Origin: Apodemus sylvaticus
Taxonomy: Eukaryota > Chordata > Mammalia > Rodentia > Muridae
Assembly (NCBI RefSeq): GCF_947179515.1
Contig: NC_067491.1
Coordinates: 11,590,027 to 11,654,026 of the forward strand
Reading direction: 5' to 3'
DNA: 64,000 nucleotides
The notes under the pieces are model-generated. The model ran no database searches, was not told where the DNA came from, and worked only from the letters and a program-made list of their open reading frames with translations. This document shows, in pieces, positions 34,413-46,399 of the stretch; the stretch's first letter is position 1, and every line of letters begins with the position of its first letter. The position numbers and the translations under genes are program-made.

Positions 34413-34562
34413 GTAAGCACCGGTCACCGCCGAACCCTCAGGAAAGCAGGCAGGGGTTCAGTGAGTGCGTCGTCCTCTTGCGTGGAGGGAAACGCGTCCT
34501 GCGCGGAGGGAAACGGGTCCTGCGCAGCAGGCAGGTTGCTCAGTCTCCGTTCTGTTGCCCAG
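34413..34562 (+). other. Intron G-H, 150 bp mini-intron
   Basis: The shortest intron here, between two RhoGAP exons. It is G-rich with several CpGs and contains two copies of a 21-bp unit at 34480-34500 and 34501-34521. Confidence 0.92.
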
Positions 34563-34640
34563 GTCTTCAGCATCAGGGGATCTTCAGAGTGTCTGGCTCC
34601 CAGGTGGAAGTGAACGATATCAAGAATTCTTTCGAGAGAG
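34563..34640 (+). CDS. Srgap1: Srgap1 exon H: RhoGAP arginine-finger exon
   Basis: This exon has 78 nt, phase 1 to phase 1. It encodes GLQHQGIFRVSGSQVEVNDI and KNSFERG. The GIFRVSG motif carries the catalytic arginine finger of RhoGAP domains (family equivalent of Arg85 in p50RhoGAP), which enters the GTPase active site and stabilises the transition state of GTP hydrolysis. By recalled human numbering it lies near residue 543. The acceptor GCCCAG ends at 34562, and the donor gtaact starts at 34641. Being symmetric, this exon could be skipped without a frameshift, which would give a GAP-dead protein; there is no evidence here that this happens. Confidence 0.96.
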
Positions 34641-35268
34641 GTAACTCTATGTCTCTCCCCATACGCAAGGCATGTTGAAAAGTCACCTTCTTCTGCCCTC
34701 CATCCAGCACTCTGCATAGCCCCCAAACCTCCGTCTTGCACGGGCCTCATTGTGGGGGTCAGGGCAGGGGTTGTTACGCATTCTGCGAATTTTGTCCTCT
34801 GGTTCAGGACTCACATATGAACATCACGGTGGCACCCAACAGAGTTTTACGTGGTGAGGGAATGGGGACATCTTCCGCTTCCCATCTCTGTCAACAGCTC
34901 TCTCCTATTCCCGTATCACCCTCCCTTCCTGTGATTGGGGGCACAGGGTCACCCTGTGTCCATGATTGGCTAAAATGCAAATTCTACTAAACTGTTACAG
35001 AGTACACTCTAGCAAAACTGCACACCGACCTACCATCAGGAAGACCCAGAATGGATTCGGTCTCTTTTATTATCGATGATGGCATTCAGCCAAAGGGACC
35101 CCAGTCTTAATTTGACCGGTGTCCTCACCTGTCAAACTACAGGGTTGTTAAACTGTTCAGACGTGACCTGCGGACATCTCTGACCCTTCTATGGTGCCAT
35201 TGCTTATTAATACTCCCGGGGCGTCGTGGTTTGCATCGCGCCCACGGCAGGGTTCATCTCTACCTTCT

Positions 35269-35378
<110 letters not shown>

Positions 35379-35667
35379 TCCCTGGCCGGGAGTTGCCTAG
35401 AGCCCTTTGAAGTTGAAAAGGTAAACTCGGCACCACAGTGTTTTCTCCAGTTTCCAAATCTATGCCCAGTCTTCCGTGTGGGACAGACCAGTCTCCGGGC
35501 AGCAGCCGAGCCTGCCACGCCTATCCCGCACTGTGGTGGAGACCAGGTGGAGTGGCTGAGCATAAGGCGCTTTGTGGCCACCACAGACCAGTGAATGAAT
35601 GCTTTGTTATTTTCTCTTGGAAAGTCCTCTTGGTTTTGAATACCTCAAAGGGAAAAAACGAATAAAT

Positions 35668-35708
35668 AATGGTGGTGGTGGTGGTGGTGGTGGTGGTGGT
35701 GGTGGTGA
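35668..35708. repeat. (GGT)n
   Basis: About 13 GGT units. Confidence 0.97.
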
Positions 35709-35911
35709 TTTTGATGATGGTGATAATCATACAACTGATTCTTTGAGCTCAGGTTCGGTAAGTCCCTGCCCTAGAGAACAGAGAAAAGAAACAAGGCCTC
35801 CTGAGAATAACTTCCCCAAAGGCAAGCGTTAGCTAAAGGGTAATGGCTGCTCTGTGAACTGTGGGAAGGAAGACTGGACCTGCCGGTGCACTGCGGAGTT
35901 TGCTGTAGGCC

Positions 35912-35977
35912 TCTGTGCTGTGCTGTGCTGTGCTGTGCTGTGCTGTGCTGTGCTGTGCTGTGCTGTGCTGTGCTGTG
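35912..35977. repeat. (TGCTG)n pentanucleotide
   Basis: About 13 uninterrupted 5-bp units. Confidence 0.97.
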
Positions 35978-36618
35978 CCCCTGGCGGAGCCCAGTTCACA
36001 TTCCTTCCCGAGAAGGTGTCTTAAGCAGCTGGACAACTCAAATCACACATCCGTCTGCCATAACCGACAATTCTGTTTGTGATCTATTTTTTTCAAAAAA
36101 TAAAAATTCACTTTTCACTCAAACTGTACACATTCAAATCCCCTGCCTGATCCCAGAGTCACTCACTATTGTAAGTAGCTTTCACATGTGCTGGGACCCC
36201 ACCACCACCTTGGAAAACACCTGCTTAGCTAGTGCAGGGGTTCACAATCACTGTTGTGTATTTCTGGCAAGTTTTGCCAACCTGGGTTGTACAGCCAGAC
36301 CAACCACAACAGCACCTTTCTGCCGGATGAATGAGAAACACCGCATGAAGCTTTTTGAGTTCGTGTCAACCTAAGCTTACTGATTTTCGCTTTTAAAAAA
36401 AGGGGAGGGTGCTGGATAAAGTTATAAACCCCACAATGTTTTATTTTAAGATTTGAGCAAGTTGTAAGAAAGTATTTGGTAACATAAGAATTTTTTTAAG
36501 TTTTATTTTAGCCAACTATTTTTAGGTTAATCATGGGGTAGGATATCTAAACCAATTATTTCCATTTTAGTACTATATAATCTTTTGGTGAACATAATTA
36601 AAAGACTCGTGTGCTCCA

Positions 36619-36623
<5 letters not shown>

Positions 36624-36678
<55 letters not shown>

Positions 36679-36717
36679 GAGAGAGAGAGAGAGAAAAGAG
36701 AAAAGAGAAGAGAAGAG
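36624..36717. repeat. (TG)n(GA)n before exon I acceptor
   Basis: About 50 bp TG, then AAAAGAGA and AGAGA units, ending about 42 bp before the 3' splice site at 36759. Confidence 0.98.
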
Positions 36718-36759
36718 AAAAATAATAATACTGTGCATATAACAAATTTTCTTTTTCAG

Positions 36760-36894
36760 GCGAGAACCCTCTAGCCGATGACCAGAGCAACCACGATATT
36801 AACTCTGTGGCCGGCGTTCTGAAGCTATACTTCCGAGGGCTGGAAAACCCCCTCTTTCCTAAGGAAAGGTTTAATGACCTGATTTCTTGTATCA
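36760..36894 (+). CDS. Srgap1: Srgap1 exon I: RhoGAP core
   Basis: This exon has 135 nt, phase 1 to 1. It encodes ENPLADDQSNHDINSVAGVL then KLYFRGLENPLFPKERFNDL and ISCI. The KLYFRGLENPLFP segment is the RhoGAP signature (general form KxFLRxLPxPL) with the conserved lysine and arginine that support the catalytic loop. The acceptor TTTTCTTTTTCAG ends at 36759, and the donor gtaagt at 36895 is a full consensus. A TG/GA microsatellite ends about 40 bp before the acceptor (36624-36717). The 12.3 kb intron that follows is the longest in the window. Confidence 0.96.
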
Positions 36895-38184
36895 GTAAGT
36901 GGGCTTTCCTCTTTTCCTTCATTCTCAAGTCTTCCCTCAACAGGATCCTTTTCGCAGCCAACTTCCTGGAAAGGTGAAGGCCGCATTCACCTGCCCCATT
37001 TACTCCCGTTCCCCACTGAGGTCTGACACCATTTGTTTACATTCTGAGTCCAGCGGGAGTCACCCTCCCGGTCTGTGGTTCTGTGGCCTCACCCTGGGCT
37101 GAGTAGAACACTCTCAGCTTTCTGACTGTGGGAAAACAAAAACAGAAAACCGAAAAGCTTGGAAATGTGGCCTTTTTCCAGTCTTCATTTTCTTGGTTGA
37201 GACTATCTTTGAATAGTCCTTCAAGGAATAAGGTAAAATGAGCTAAAAGACCATTTTCACGAAACAAGAATGCCAAGTGGTACTTATCGGTCAGCAGGGA
37301 TCCCAAGCAGACTGTGCGAGATGTATTACAGAGCTGATGGTCATCAGCAAAGCACTGGTATTTTTTTAGTTCAGCGGGGGTTTGGACACTTCACAGAGGA
37401 GGTTGAAAATCAGGACAGCAAGCGTTAGTTACTAAGCACAGTCAGATTTCATGAATCTATAAATGCAGCAGTTATCTTAAGTCTGTTTTTCCCAGGTAGG
37501 AAGCCAGCTGACCTCAACAATACAAGTTTTCCTAAGAGTCACATCTCACTCAACGATGACACCTCCCCTAGCCCCGCCCCACCCCAAGTCCCCTCCACCA
37601 GCCAGATTAACTGTCCTCTGACTTGACCTCTGTTCTAATGCCTGCTTCCTTTTCTTTTGGTTTGCTGCTAAGTGAGCTTCCGATTCCAGGCTTGACCCCC
37701 CCCCCCCAACCCTTCCATTGCATCCCACCCACCACCCAACACTCACCCCACCCCACTTTACCCCAGTCTGGTACCCAGATTCAAAACAGGTGAATCTAGT
37801 CCCTGGCGCTCTCCCGTGCTGACAGCCTATTCCAGTATTTCCCATATGAAAGCATGCTTCTTGATAAGGCCAATTCATAGACATGAACTGATCCTCTAGC
37901 CTATCTTTGCTGGGAGCTGAGCTATTGCTAATGCCGTGCCCCACCCACCCACCTATTTGCAGCTGTTAAAATCCGCAGGATAACACACCAAACAGCACAT
38001 GTACCAGGCCCATTCCCATCTCCACGCCCTCGCCCAGGCTGTTGCCCCTGCTATCCCTGATAGCCATTGTCATCTGCTGTGAAGGAAGGATCGCCAACCT
38101 GGCATTTTTTTTTGTTTCAAGAATTCCAGCCATCTTCCCTAGCACCCCACAAGGAATTGGTCACCTCTCCTTTACTGATAGGCT

Positions 38185-38545
38185 ACTGTATGTATCTGCA
38201 TTAGAGTACCTATGGCTATGATAAAACACCATGACCATGAGCAAACCTGGAGAGAAAAGAGTTAATGTCATCTTATACGTCCAGGTGGCAGGAAATACAA
38301 GCAGGACGAAACCTGAAGACAGGACTCAAGATGAGGCCCTTGGGGGGACAGTGCTTACTGGCTTGTCTCCCTGGCTTGCTGAGCCTTTCACTCTGTCAGG
38401 GAGCAGCTGCTCAAGGGTAGCCCCGCCCCCAGTGAGCTGGGGTCCTCCCACATCAATTATAAATCAATAAAATGACCCACAGGCCTCCCTACAGGCCAAG
38501 CTAGTATGGACGTTTTCTCGGTTGAGGTCCCCCCTTCCAGAATGA
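38185..38545 (-). mobile_element. Rodent LTR-like repeat (MaLR type, family uncertain)
   Basis: Matches a common rodent interspersed repeat: gataaaacaccatgaccatg, cttactggcttgtctccctg, ctgggg tcctccc and caggcctccctacaggcc blocks. Non-coding and aged. Confidence 0.5.
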
Positions 38546-39196
38546 CAGATGACAGAGAGGTTTAGTCTGGAGCCCTAAGTCCTTCAGCGTGGTTTCCTGG
38601 GGCCATGCGTCATATCAGCTAAAATGCAACCATTGGGCAAAGACCATGGGGCTACATGGGGCCTTACTGAACCACCTTACAGATTCGTGGTGGGAAATGG
38701 CGTTCCGTGGTTGGGATTAAAAACAGAGGTCACTGAGTCAGCGAGATTAGCTTCAGACCCTGTCTCTGACGTGAAAGCTTTGTAAACTTGGGCAGAGATT
38801 AATGTTTCATCTTAACAAACAGTTTCTTGAACTCCATAGAGTTTATGTGAAGAGCAAATTAGATAGTTTGTGTGATGAATTCAGCACCACACTTGGACAA
38901 AGTAAGCCTCTGTCAGTGTCACTAGCTCTAGTCGCTTCTGGGACAGCTGTGCTGAAGGGAAACTCTGGTTCCACACGCGCCAGGACCTGGTGCTACCATT
39001 TCCTCATCTGGCCACTCTGCCAAATGTATTTCTCCGGTGTGATTGCTTCAGATGCATTTACAAATTAAGTTGCTGTCTCTAAAACATCATATTGGTTCCA
39101 GTGTTCCAAGACAGTCAGCCATGGTTTTTCACAAAATCGGGCTTAGCAAAATAGACTATGAAGTAGAAAACAAAAGATGCATAGGAATGTTTTGTT

Positions 39197-39672
39197 CACT
39201 CTGTGTGTGTGAATGTATCTGTGTCTGGTTTTGTCTGTGTTTCTGTGTGTATGTGTGTATCTCTGTGTGTCTTTGTGTGTCTTTGTGTGCCTGTATATGT
39301 CTTTGTGTGCCTGTGTATGTCTTTGTGTGCCTGTGTGTGTCTGTGTCTGTGTTTCTATGTCTGTGTGTGTGTTTGCATGTATGTCTATGTGTCATACACA
39401 TCTGTTATGTGTGTGTCTGTGTCTGTGCATGTGTGTCTGTGTGTTTGTGTGCCTGTTGTGCATAGCTATATGTTTGTGTATGTCTATGTCTCTCTGTTTC
39501 TATCTGTGTGTGTATGTTGGTATGTGTGTCATTTTGTTTCTGTATTTATATCTATGTGTGTCTGCATCTGTCTTTGTATGTTTATGCCTGTGTGTTTGTA
39601 TTTCTGTGTATATATGTATGTGTGTTTATGTGTGTATGTGTTTATGTGTGTTTGTGTGAGTATGTATGTAAT
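39197..39672. repeat. TG/TGTC tract
   Basis: About 476 bp of TGTGTCTTTGTGTGCCTG-like units. Frames on both strands rich in C/V or H/T are artefacts. Confidence 0.95.
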
Positions 39673-39674
39673 AT

Positions 39675-39885
39675 AGGGCACACATGTCATGGTGTTCATA
39701 TGGAACTCAGAGAACAGCCTTCCGGACTGAGTTATCTCTCTGCTGTGGAACCCAGGGATCCACTTCACGTCTGCAGGCTTGCACTTCTACCCGCATCCCT
39801 GGTCTTGGTGGGTTCTTTGTGTTTTCTAGTGCTAAGGTTCAAACCCAGGACCTTCTGCCACTGACCTACATCATCACTCCAAGAC
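39675..39885 (-). mobile_element. B3-type SINE and tRNA-type SINE piece
   Basis: Bases 39675-39800 show an antisense B3 pattern (ggaacccagggatccacttc). Bases 39810-39885 show aaacccaggaccttctgcca, an ID/tRNA-type head. Confidence 0.5.
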
Positions 39886-40474
39886 CCACGTCTTGCAGAG
39901 ACACAGACAGTGTCAAGATTGCTGGGTACATTACTACAGCCTGAGGTTTAACTGAGCTAGTGTTGTTAATAGGATGTGAATGGTTTTTTTTTGAGTACTG
40001 TGCTTACAAACTCTCATGTACCGAGACATCTGCTTCGACCATGTTTTTCCTAAGAAGTCTGATTATTTTAGTGCCCGGATTTTTCAGGAACATGTATTGG
40101 ACCTCCTATTACCTAACATCCCCCTTATAAAACAAACCCTTTTCTTCTGATCTCTAAGCTCTTTAAAAGGAGGAGATTCCTGGCTATCACTGCTGGATCT
40201 CCAGAGCAGCAGCTCTTCCTATCGACATGACCGTGGCATACACATCTGCATTTTCCATAACTCCCGATAGATTCTTTGAGGATGGCAGGTCAGTCACTGA
40301 TACTACAAACTTTTTGTTGTCGTAGTTACTGCTATGCATGTGAGAGTCACACAGGCAGAGAGTTTCGTGGAGCAAATATGAAAGATGGCTTTCAGGAGTT
40401 GGATCGTTCCTTCTCTGTCAAAGCAGGATCTCTCCCGTTGTTTCTTCTCTCTGTCTTCCATGCCTGCTCTTCTG

Positions 40475-40540
40475 CAAGCTTTGAGACAGTTCTCCCGTCT
40501 CAGCCTCCTATCTTCCCATAGCATGATGGGATTGCAGATC
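40475..40540 (-). mobile_element. B1 SINE fragment
   Basis: Antisense: ctttgagacagttctcccgt, ctcagcctcctatcttccc. Confidence 0.5.
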
Positions 40541-40744
40541 CTCAACACTGGATGCAGACTTTGAGACCTTTTACCTCAGATCGACTCACCCTGCTTGCAT
40601 GTTCTACCCGATACTATAAACAGTTGACCTTTGAAATCGATGACTTGTCTACAATATGCGAAGTTTTCTTGTGACTCAAAGACTTGATTCTTCCATTCAA
40701 TAAACTTAAAAAGCTAGCAAGAGAGTATCGTTATGATTGAGTGC

Positions 40745-41335
40745 AGTGTAGATTAGTATTGCTAGGAACACTAAGACTCAAAGTTCTAGCAGGAAGTAAC
40801 ATCAGGGAAGTTGTAGTGGCTATTCATGGTTGTCAACTTGACAGTATCTGGAATGAACTACAATCCAGAATTGGAGGGCTCACCCGTGATCCTAATCTGG
40901 AGGCTGAGAGATACAAGTTTCTGACCTGGATCTTGGCATGGAGATCTTGAAATATAGTGACTATGAATTCTAGAAGATTAAGACAAGGAGATCTCCGAGT
41001 TCAAGATCATCTGGGATTAAAGGCATGGAGGCACACGCCTTTAATCTGGGCCACACCCTCTACTGGAGACCTACAGCCTTTAATCTGGGCCACACCCTCT
41101 GCTGGAGATCTATATAAGAACATTGGTAGGAAGACTCACTCTTCCTTGCCTGCTTGCCTCGGGGGACTGAGCAACTGCTAGATCCCTGGACTTCCATCCA
41201 CAGCTGCTGCTGACCATTGTTGGGGAGTTGGATTACAGACTGTAAGTCATCGACAAATTCCCTAACTATATAGAGACTGCCCAAACACTCTGTGACTCTA
41301 GAGAACCCAGATGTCTTTACCTGTGACATCTTAAG
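40745..41335 (+). mobile_element. Composite rodent repeat (RMER1-like)
   Basis: Wording common in rodent genomes: gttgtcaacttgacagtatc, gaatgaactacaatccagaa, a B1-like core gggattaaaggcatggaggc, and gcctttaatctgggccacac twice at 39-bp spacing. The family name is from memory and uncertain. Confidence 0.55.
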
Positions 41336-41770
41336 CACTGTAGTATTGGATCTGGTTTTTCTATTAAGGCCGTTCCGTGTGACAGTTCATGTGGGAAGGT
41401 CTCCCTTTCATCATTCCTGGGGGCTTACGTATCTTCCTGAAACACCCACCACGTTCTGCTTAGTTATTTTTTGGGTTGTGTTTGAGCAGAAGGGATCTTG
41501 CCTGTGTGTATGTAAGTTTCTATCCTGCCTCTGTGCCTTTAAAGAGCCTCATTCTTGGGAAGCTTTAGATGTGTGTAGTAAAGGGGGGTTTGTGACAGCC
41601 TGCTCCACAGTCGATGTACACGGTCCATCCCGCAGCTCACCAGAAATCTCCTTTTAAAAAATGGTTTACCCGGATGAGCACTGGATGGAATCGAGGTAAC
41701 TATATACTGGAAACAGTAGGCCTCATTGTTTCTTGGCTTGTCACCCAAGCATCACGTTTTGGTTTTTGCT

Positions 41771-41791
41771 CCCCCCCCCCCCCCCCCCCCC
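41771..41791. repeat. Poly(C) run, 21 bp
   Basis: 21 consecutive C. Confidence 0.97.
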
Positions 41792-42824
41792 GCTGGCTAC
41801 TTTCTGAATGACATTTGTGAGTGTTCCAGGTCACACGCGCAGTCTGGGCCCCTCGCAGCAGAGCCGTGCATCATGTCTCTGGATTCCTGGAGTAGACAGC
41901 CAAGCAATTATTCAAGGAAGGCATAGATTTTTCCTGGACTAGTCGTGGGCCCACATAAAGCGCTTGTACTTCATTTTGTATAACATATTATTATTATTAT
42001 TTACGTGACTGCTTGGACATGAGAAAACAGTTTTATAGCAGATTTTTTTTTTGTCACAGAGATAACTGAAAGTACACAAAAGGCACACAGGACAAAATAC
42101 TGTCCCCCAAAAGCCACCACCCAAAGAGAAACAGTGATGTGTTCCTTCTGGGTATGTGTGCATTCATGTGCACACAGCACTTTGAAGCCTGAGAGGAGCT
42201 ATTCTGTCCTGACGGCTTGCAGTGTCCCTTATGATATCTACGGGAGACAGTAACCCAGAGACCTCCCTATAATTAATGGTCCAGCGTTAACAATTGCCGT
42301 CGCTCGGTTGGCTAGCTCCACTGGCCCCAGCTGTTCTCCCTGTGACATGATGTCATATGTCTGTGTGTGCCTGACAGTGGGAGTTCAGGAATTGACTTTT
42401 TCTTCTCAAAGTTCTTATCACTGTGGGGTCATTTCAAAGGGGTGGAAAATGTTTAGAAGAATATAGAACAAAAATAGCATCCCTCCTAATCCCACTGTCC
42501 AGAGTGTCGTGGACACCACTGAGAAACATGTCGTGTGTGATTAACATGATCATGTTATATGTTAACGTATGAAATAACCCTGACACCGCTGTTATACCCT
42601 AAAGTCAGTTTTTTCTCACAACCATCAAGTAGGTAGTCCATGCTTTTTACAGCTAGCTTATTATTTGATTTGTGGTCACCGTTGGAAACTATAAAATGTA
42701 CTAAGAGCATCTGCCAGTCGTCCACACTGAAAGAATGGTAACTCTTTCAGGGCCTTCCCCGATTACGCACATACTTCTGACGATGTCTATAACACAGACT
42801 TCCAAACACAGCTTTAGGTAGCAG

Positions 42825-43215
42825 TTCTCACAGTACATGGGCCATGGACTGAAGTGCACAGGGTACAAGGTTTTAGTCCACTCACGGGATTGTACAACCA
42901 TTATCACGAGTGATTTTAGGACATTTTTGTTATCCCAAAAAAAAAAAAAAAATTTAGCAAACTCTAGCAATCACTTTTCATTTAACTCTCACCATGGCAA
43001 CCCGGAATCCTGGCAACCACTGATGTGCTGTCGGTCCCTATAGACCCAGCCTTTTCTGCCCAGTTCACATAAATGGACTCATACGACCCGTGATACTTGT
43101 CACCAGATCTTTCACTTAGCATGTATCATGATCGGGCTTTTGTCCTATAATATTGGTAAATATCTTCTTGTATGAGTATACCACTCCCACATGCTTTCAG
43201 TAATAAATTATTACA
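42825..43215 (-). mobile_element. Ancient L1 3' end, antisense
   Basis: Reverse L1M wording: gggattgtacaaccattatc, tggcaaccactgatgtgctg, ttcacataaatggactcata, ctttcacttagcatgta. Confidence 0.75.
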
Positions 43216-43592
43216 CCACACAACAACTAATCAATATGAAGTTTCTTTTTGAAATGATGGAGCTATTCTAAGATTGATGGAGGTGGTAGGTAACACTGGC
43301 ATGTTAAGTTCATTTGACTTATCATTTAACAGGTAATTTATATGATATGTGGATTTAGCTTAATAATGTAAGTTAGATTATATCATGGCATGCTTCTTTC
43401 GTGAGTTTATACTTTTAATATGTTTTTTACGGGTCATATAATGGCTTCTGTTTTATGTAACAAATCCTACTTTTACACATCTACTTTTTACATCTGGAAA
43501 GTTAGGGACATAAAACATATGCTGTTTGTTTCTTTGTGTATCTATTGTAAACTCTTGGTTGTTTCTTCAGAAAAAAAAAAGCCTTTGAAAGC

Positions 43593-43603
43593 TGTGTGTG
43601 TGT

Positions 43604-43649
<46 letters not shown>

Positions 43650-43745
43650 CTGTGTATGTGAATGCAGAGCAAGCCACCTGAGACCCAAACACAAGTCTTC
43701 TGCAAGAGCAGCAAGCCCTCTTACCCACCGAGCCAATCTTCCAGC
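43593..43745 (-). mobile_element. (TG)n plus B2/B3-type SINE
   Basis: TG at 43593-43648, then antisense: aagtcttctgcaagagcagc, cttacccaccgagccaatct. Confidence 0.75.
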
Positions 43746-43964
43746 CCCGTGCTTTTTAAGCTCTCCCGGACGCTGCGTGTCTGGCTGTTAGAAATTGTCT
43801 GCATCTTCTGACATACACCGTAGCTTGCTCTCTGGGTGCGCTTTTCTATTTGCTGTCATAGAATTGTGTCCTTAGGATTTCCTTGATCTCTGAAAATGCG
43901 GAATAGCTGAATAGCAAATAGTAAAGCTTTCTTTTTTATTATTATCTTTAATCTTTTTGTACAG

Positions 43965-44330
43965 TTCAGTTATCCCTCTCCCGTTCTGCCCTCTGACAGT
44001 TCCTTATCCCATTTCTCCTCCCTCTGTCTTCAAGATGATGTCCCCACCCAACCCCCACACCCCACCAGGCCTTCCCACTCCCTGAGACCTCAATTCTCAC
44101 TAGAGTTTCGGTGCATCTTGTCTCATTGAGGCCAGACCAGGCTGTCCTCTGCTGTGTATGTGTCCAGGGCCTCGGACCAGCTGGTGTATGCTGCCTGGTT
44201 GGTGGCTCAGTGTCTGAGAGATCTAAGGGGTCTGGATTAGTTGAGACTGCTGCTCTTCCTATGGGGTCGCCCTCTTCCTCAGCTTCTTCCAGCCTTTCCC
44301 CCATTTTCAACCACAGGGGTACCTGACTCA
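43965..44330 (-). mobile_element. Murine L1 (Lx-type) fragment, antisense
   Basis: Matches common murine L1 wording in reverse: gaggccagaccaggctgtcc, gctggtgtatgctgcctggt, tcagcttcttccagcctttc. Non-coding remnant. Confidence 0.75.
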
Positions 44331-45999
44331 GTCCATGAATGAAGACTCAGTGCTCAGTATGACAGGATAGCAGATCAGGGATGACGCATTACTTGTTGTT
44401 TATAAGAAATGCTAGCTTATTTTAAGTGCTGCTATTTAACAAGAGGAGAAAGCAGGGGTTTTGCTCTTGGGAGTCAGCCTGGTCACAGCTGGTCACAGAG
44501 GTTTCTGTAGTAGCTCTTACCTGGGAAAGCTAAGTAACTTGGGTGAGTGTGAGGTGGAGATCTTCTGAAGTGTATTAGCACACACCTCTGCTTTCTCTTT
44601 CCCTTTTACCCACACACACAACTGATCCATGCTTTGCTTTGGGTAATATGAACCTAAGTGTGCCATATAAAAGTCTGGGCTTTTCTATGTCCAGTCTTTG
44701 CCCCCAATGACACAGAGTCGTTTGTCTTTATCAATAAGCTCCTAGAACCACAGGTGAACAGATTCTGTGCTGGTCTAACCTGACATTGCTAGCCTTTGAC
44801 CCCTTCCCAGGCACATGGCCAGTTACCTGCCATCTTTGTCTCTCTCTCAGCACCTCCTTCATGATGAACTCTCCAGATCCCACCTGAGTCCCTATCTCTC
44901 TGCCATGAAAGTCCCACCATTCGCTCCCCTGCCGGGCTATAAGCTATCTGGCTCTTTATTGGACCAGTCAGGAGGTGATGACGAACAATGTTGCACAAAA
45001 TACTGAGTCACAATAAAGTCTGGTCTGCAACCAGCTGTCTGGATACAGAATGCACAGTGCACAAAAAACATTCCCCCACAATGCCGTGAGAGTGGTAATG
45101 CGCTCCCGAACTCAGACATACATGTGTGCCTGCTTTAAGAGTTCCTTCCTGTCCACCAGAAGTTTTCCTACCCATGTCTTCATGCCTAAGGAGAGATTTC
45201 TGTCTTGTTGTTTATTTGTATGCTGGAAGATGGCCACTTGAGCAAAGTGTGCCATGGAGGCGCCGGTGTGAGGGGACAGTGGCCTTTAGGGCTTCTCCTC
45301 AGGTAGCTCAAGCGTTTGCACGCGTGTTCATAGAGCTGCCTGTCACCCTGCGGCACTGGGAGGCTGAGAGGGAGGCTGATGTGAAAGCCCCAAGGGGCCA
45401 GGAAGAGAACATAAGCTCACTGTGGGAGCTTCGCACACATGGCCCGGACTGGACGTGAGTCGCTTCTGTCACACCGCATGAGGTCTTCGATCGTGAGAAC
45501 AAAACCCAGCTTAGAGGAAATCCAAACAAAGAACTGATTTTCCTGGCACTTCCCGTGCAGAGACTAAAAGATCCATCTTTATGTCCAGCACGGCTGAAGG
45601 ACCATGAATTGCTGAACCAGGAGCACACCTTCATCAGTGCGTCGGCGGCAACCACAGATTCAACCACGATAAAACTGCACTCAGGAGAGTAGGTGGGCTG
45701 TTCATAGCAGAGCCGAGCTCCTGTAGGCCGTGCACACAAGCCTTCTGTGCAGCCCACCAGGAGACATCTAGGCGTCCATTGTAGGGCTGAGGCCTTGGTG
45801 CAGATGAATTTGCAGCTACTGCGGACCTTCAACAATGACTCTTTCATTCCGGTCTACTGTAGTGCGTCATACATTTGCATAATCTAATTTGTCTAATTTG
45901 TCTTTTGGGGAGTCTCTCTTTTATCCCAACTGCTGCTTTCTTCTAAACCTTGCATTTCCACTCTATGGGCTCCCTGGTTTTTTCTTTTTTTCTTTTTTT

Positions 46000-46190
46000 T
46001 TAAGCTTTAGAATGATTATTTTATGTGCATCAGTGTCTTGTATGTCTGTGTGAGGTGTCAGATTCCCTGGAACTGGAGTTCCAGACAGTTGGGAGCTGCA
46101 ATGTGGGTGCTGGGAATTGAACCCAGGTCCTCTGAAAGAGCAGTCAGTGTTCTTACCAACTGAGCCATCTCTCCAGCCTTTTTTTTTTTT
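46000..46190 (-). mobile_element. B3 SINE
   Basis: Antisense: ccctggaactggagttccag, gggaattgaacccaggtcct, ctgagccatctctccagcct, then poly(T). Confidence 0.9.
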
Positions 46191-46399
46191 TATGGTGGAA
46201 TACAGAAATAAAATTCATCATCTTTGGGTGTGGGGTAAAAGGTAAATGTATCCACAGCACTGCAAATCCAATATGGCTGTTGATTTCCAGAAAGTGTTCT
46301 TGTTCGCAAACAGAAACATTGTAGCAATCAAACAACGGCTGCCTGCTTCTTCCTGTCCCTGAGGCCCCTGCCGCTCTGCTTTGGGAAGTGCCCTGATAC

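Noticed and set aside
38185..38545. Intact endogenous retrovirus
   Set aside because: Only LTR-like, decayed wording; no gag, pol or env reading frames anywhere in the window.
45308..45847. 179-codon minus ORF as a possible gene
   Set aside because: No recognised domain, and an ORF of this length is expected by chance a few times in 64 kb; only the CpG density was kept as a finding.
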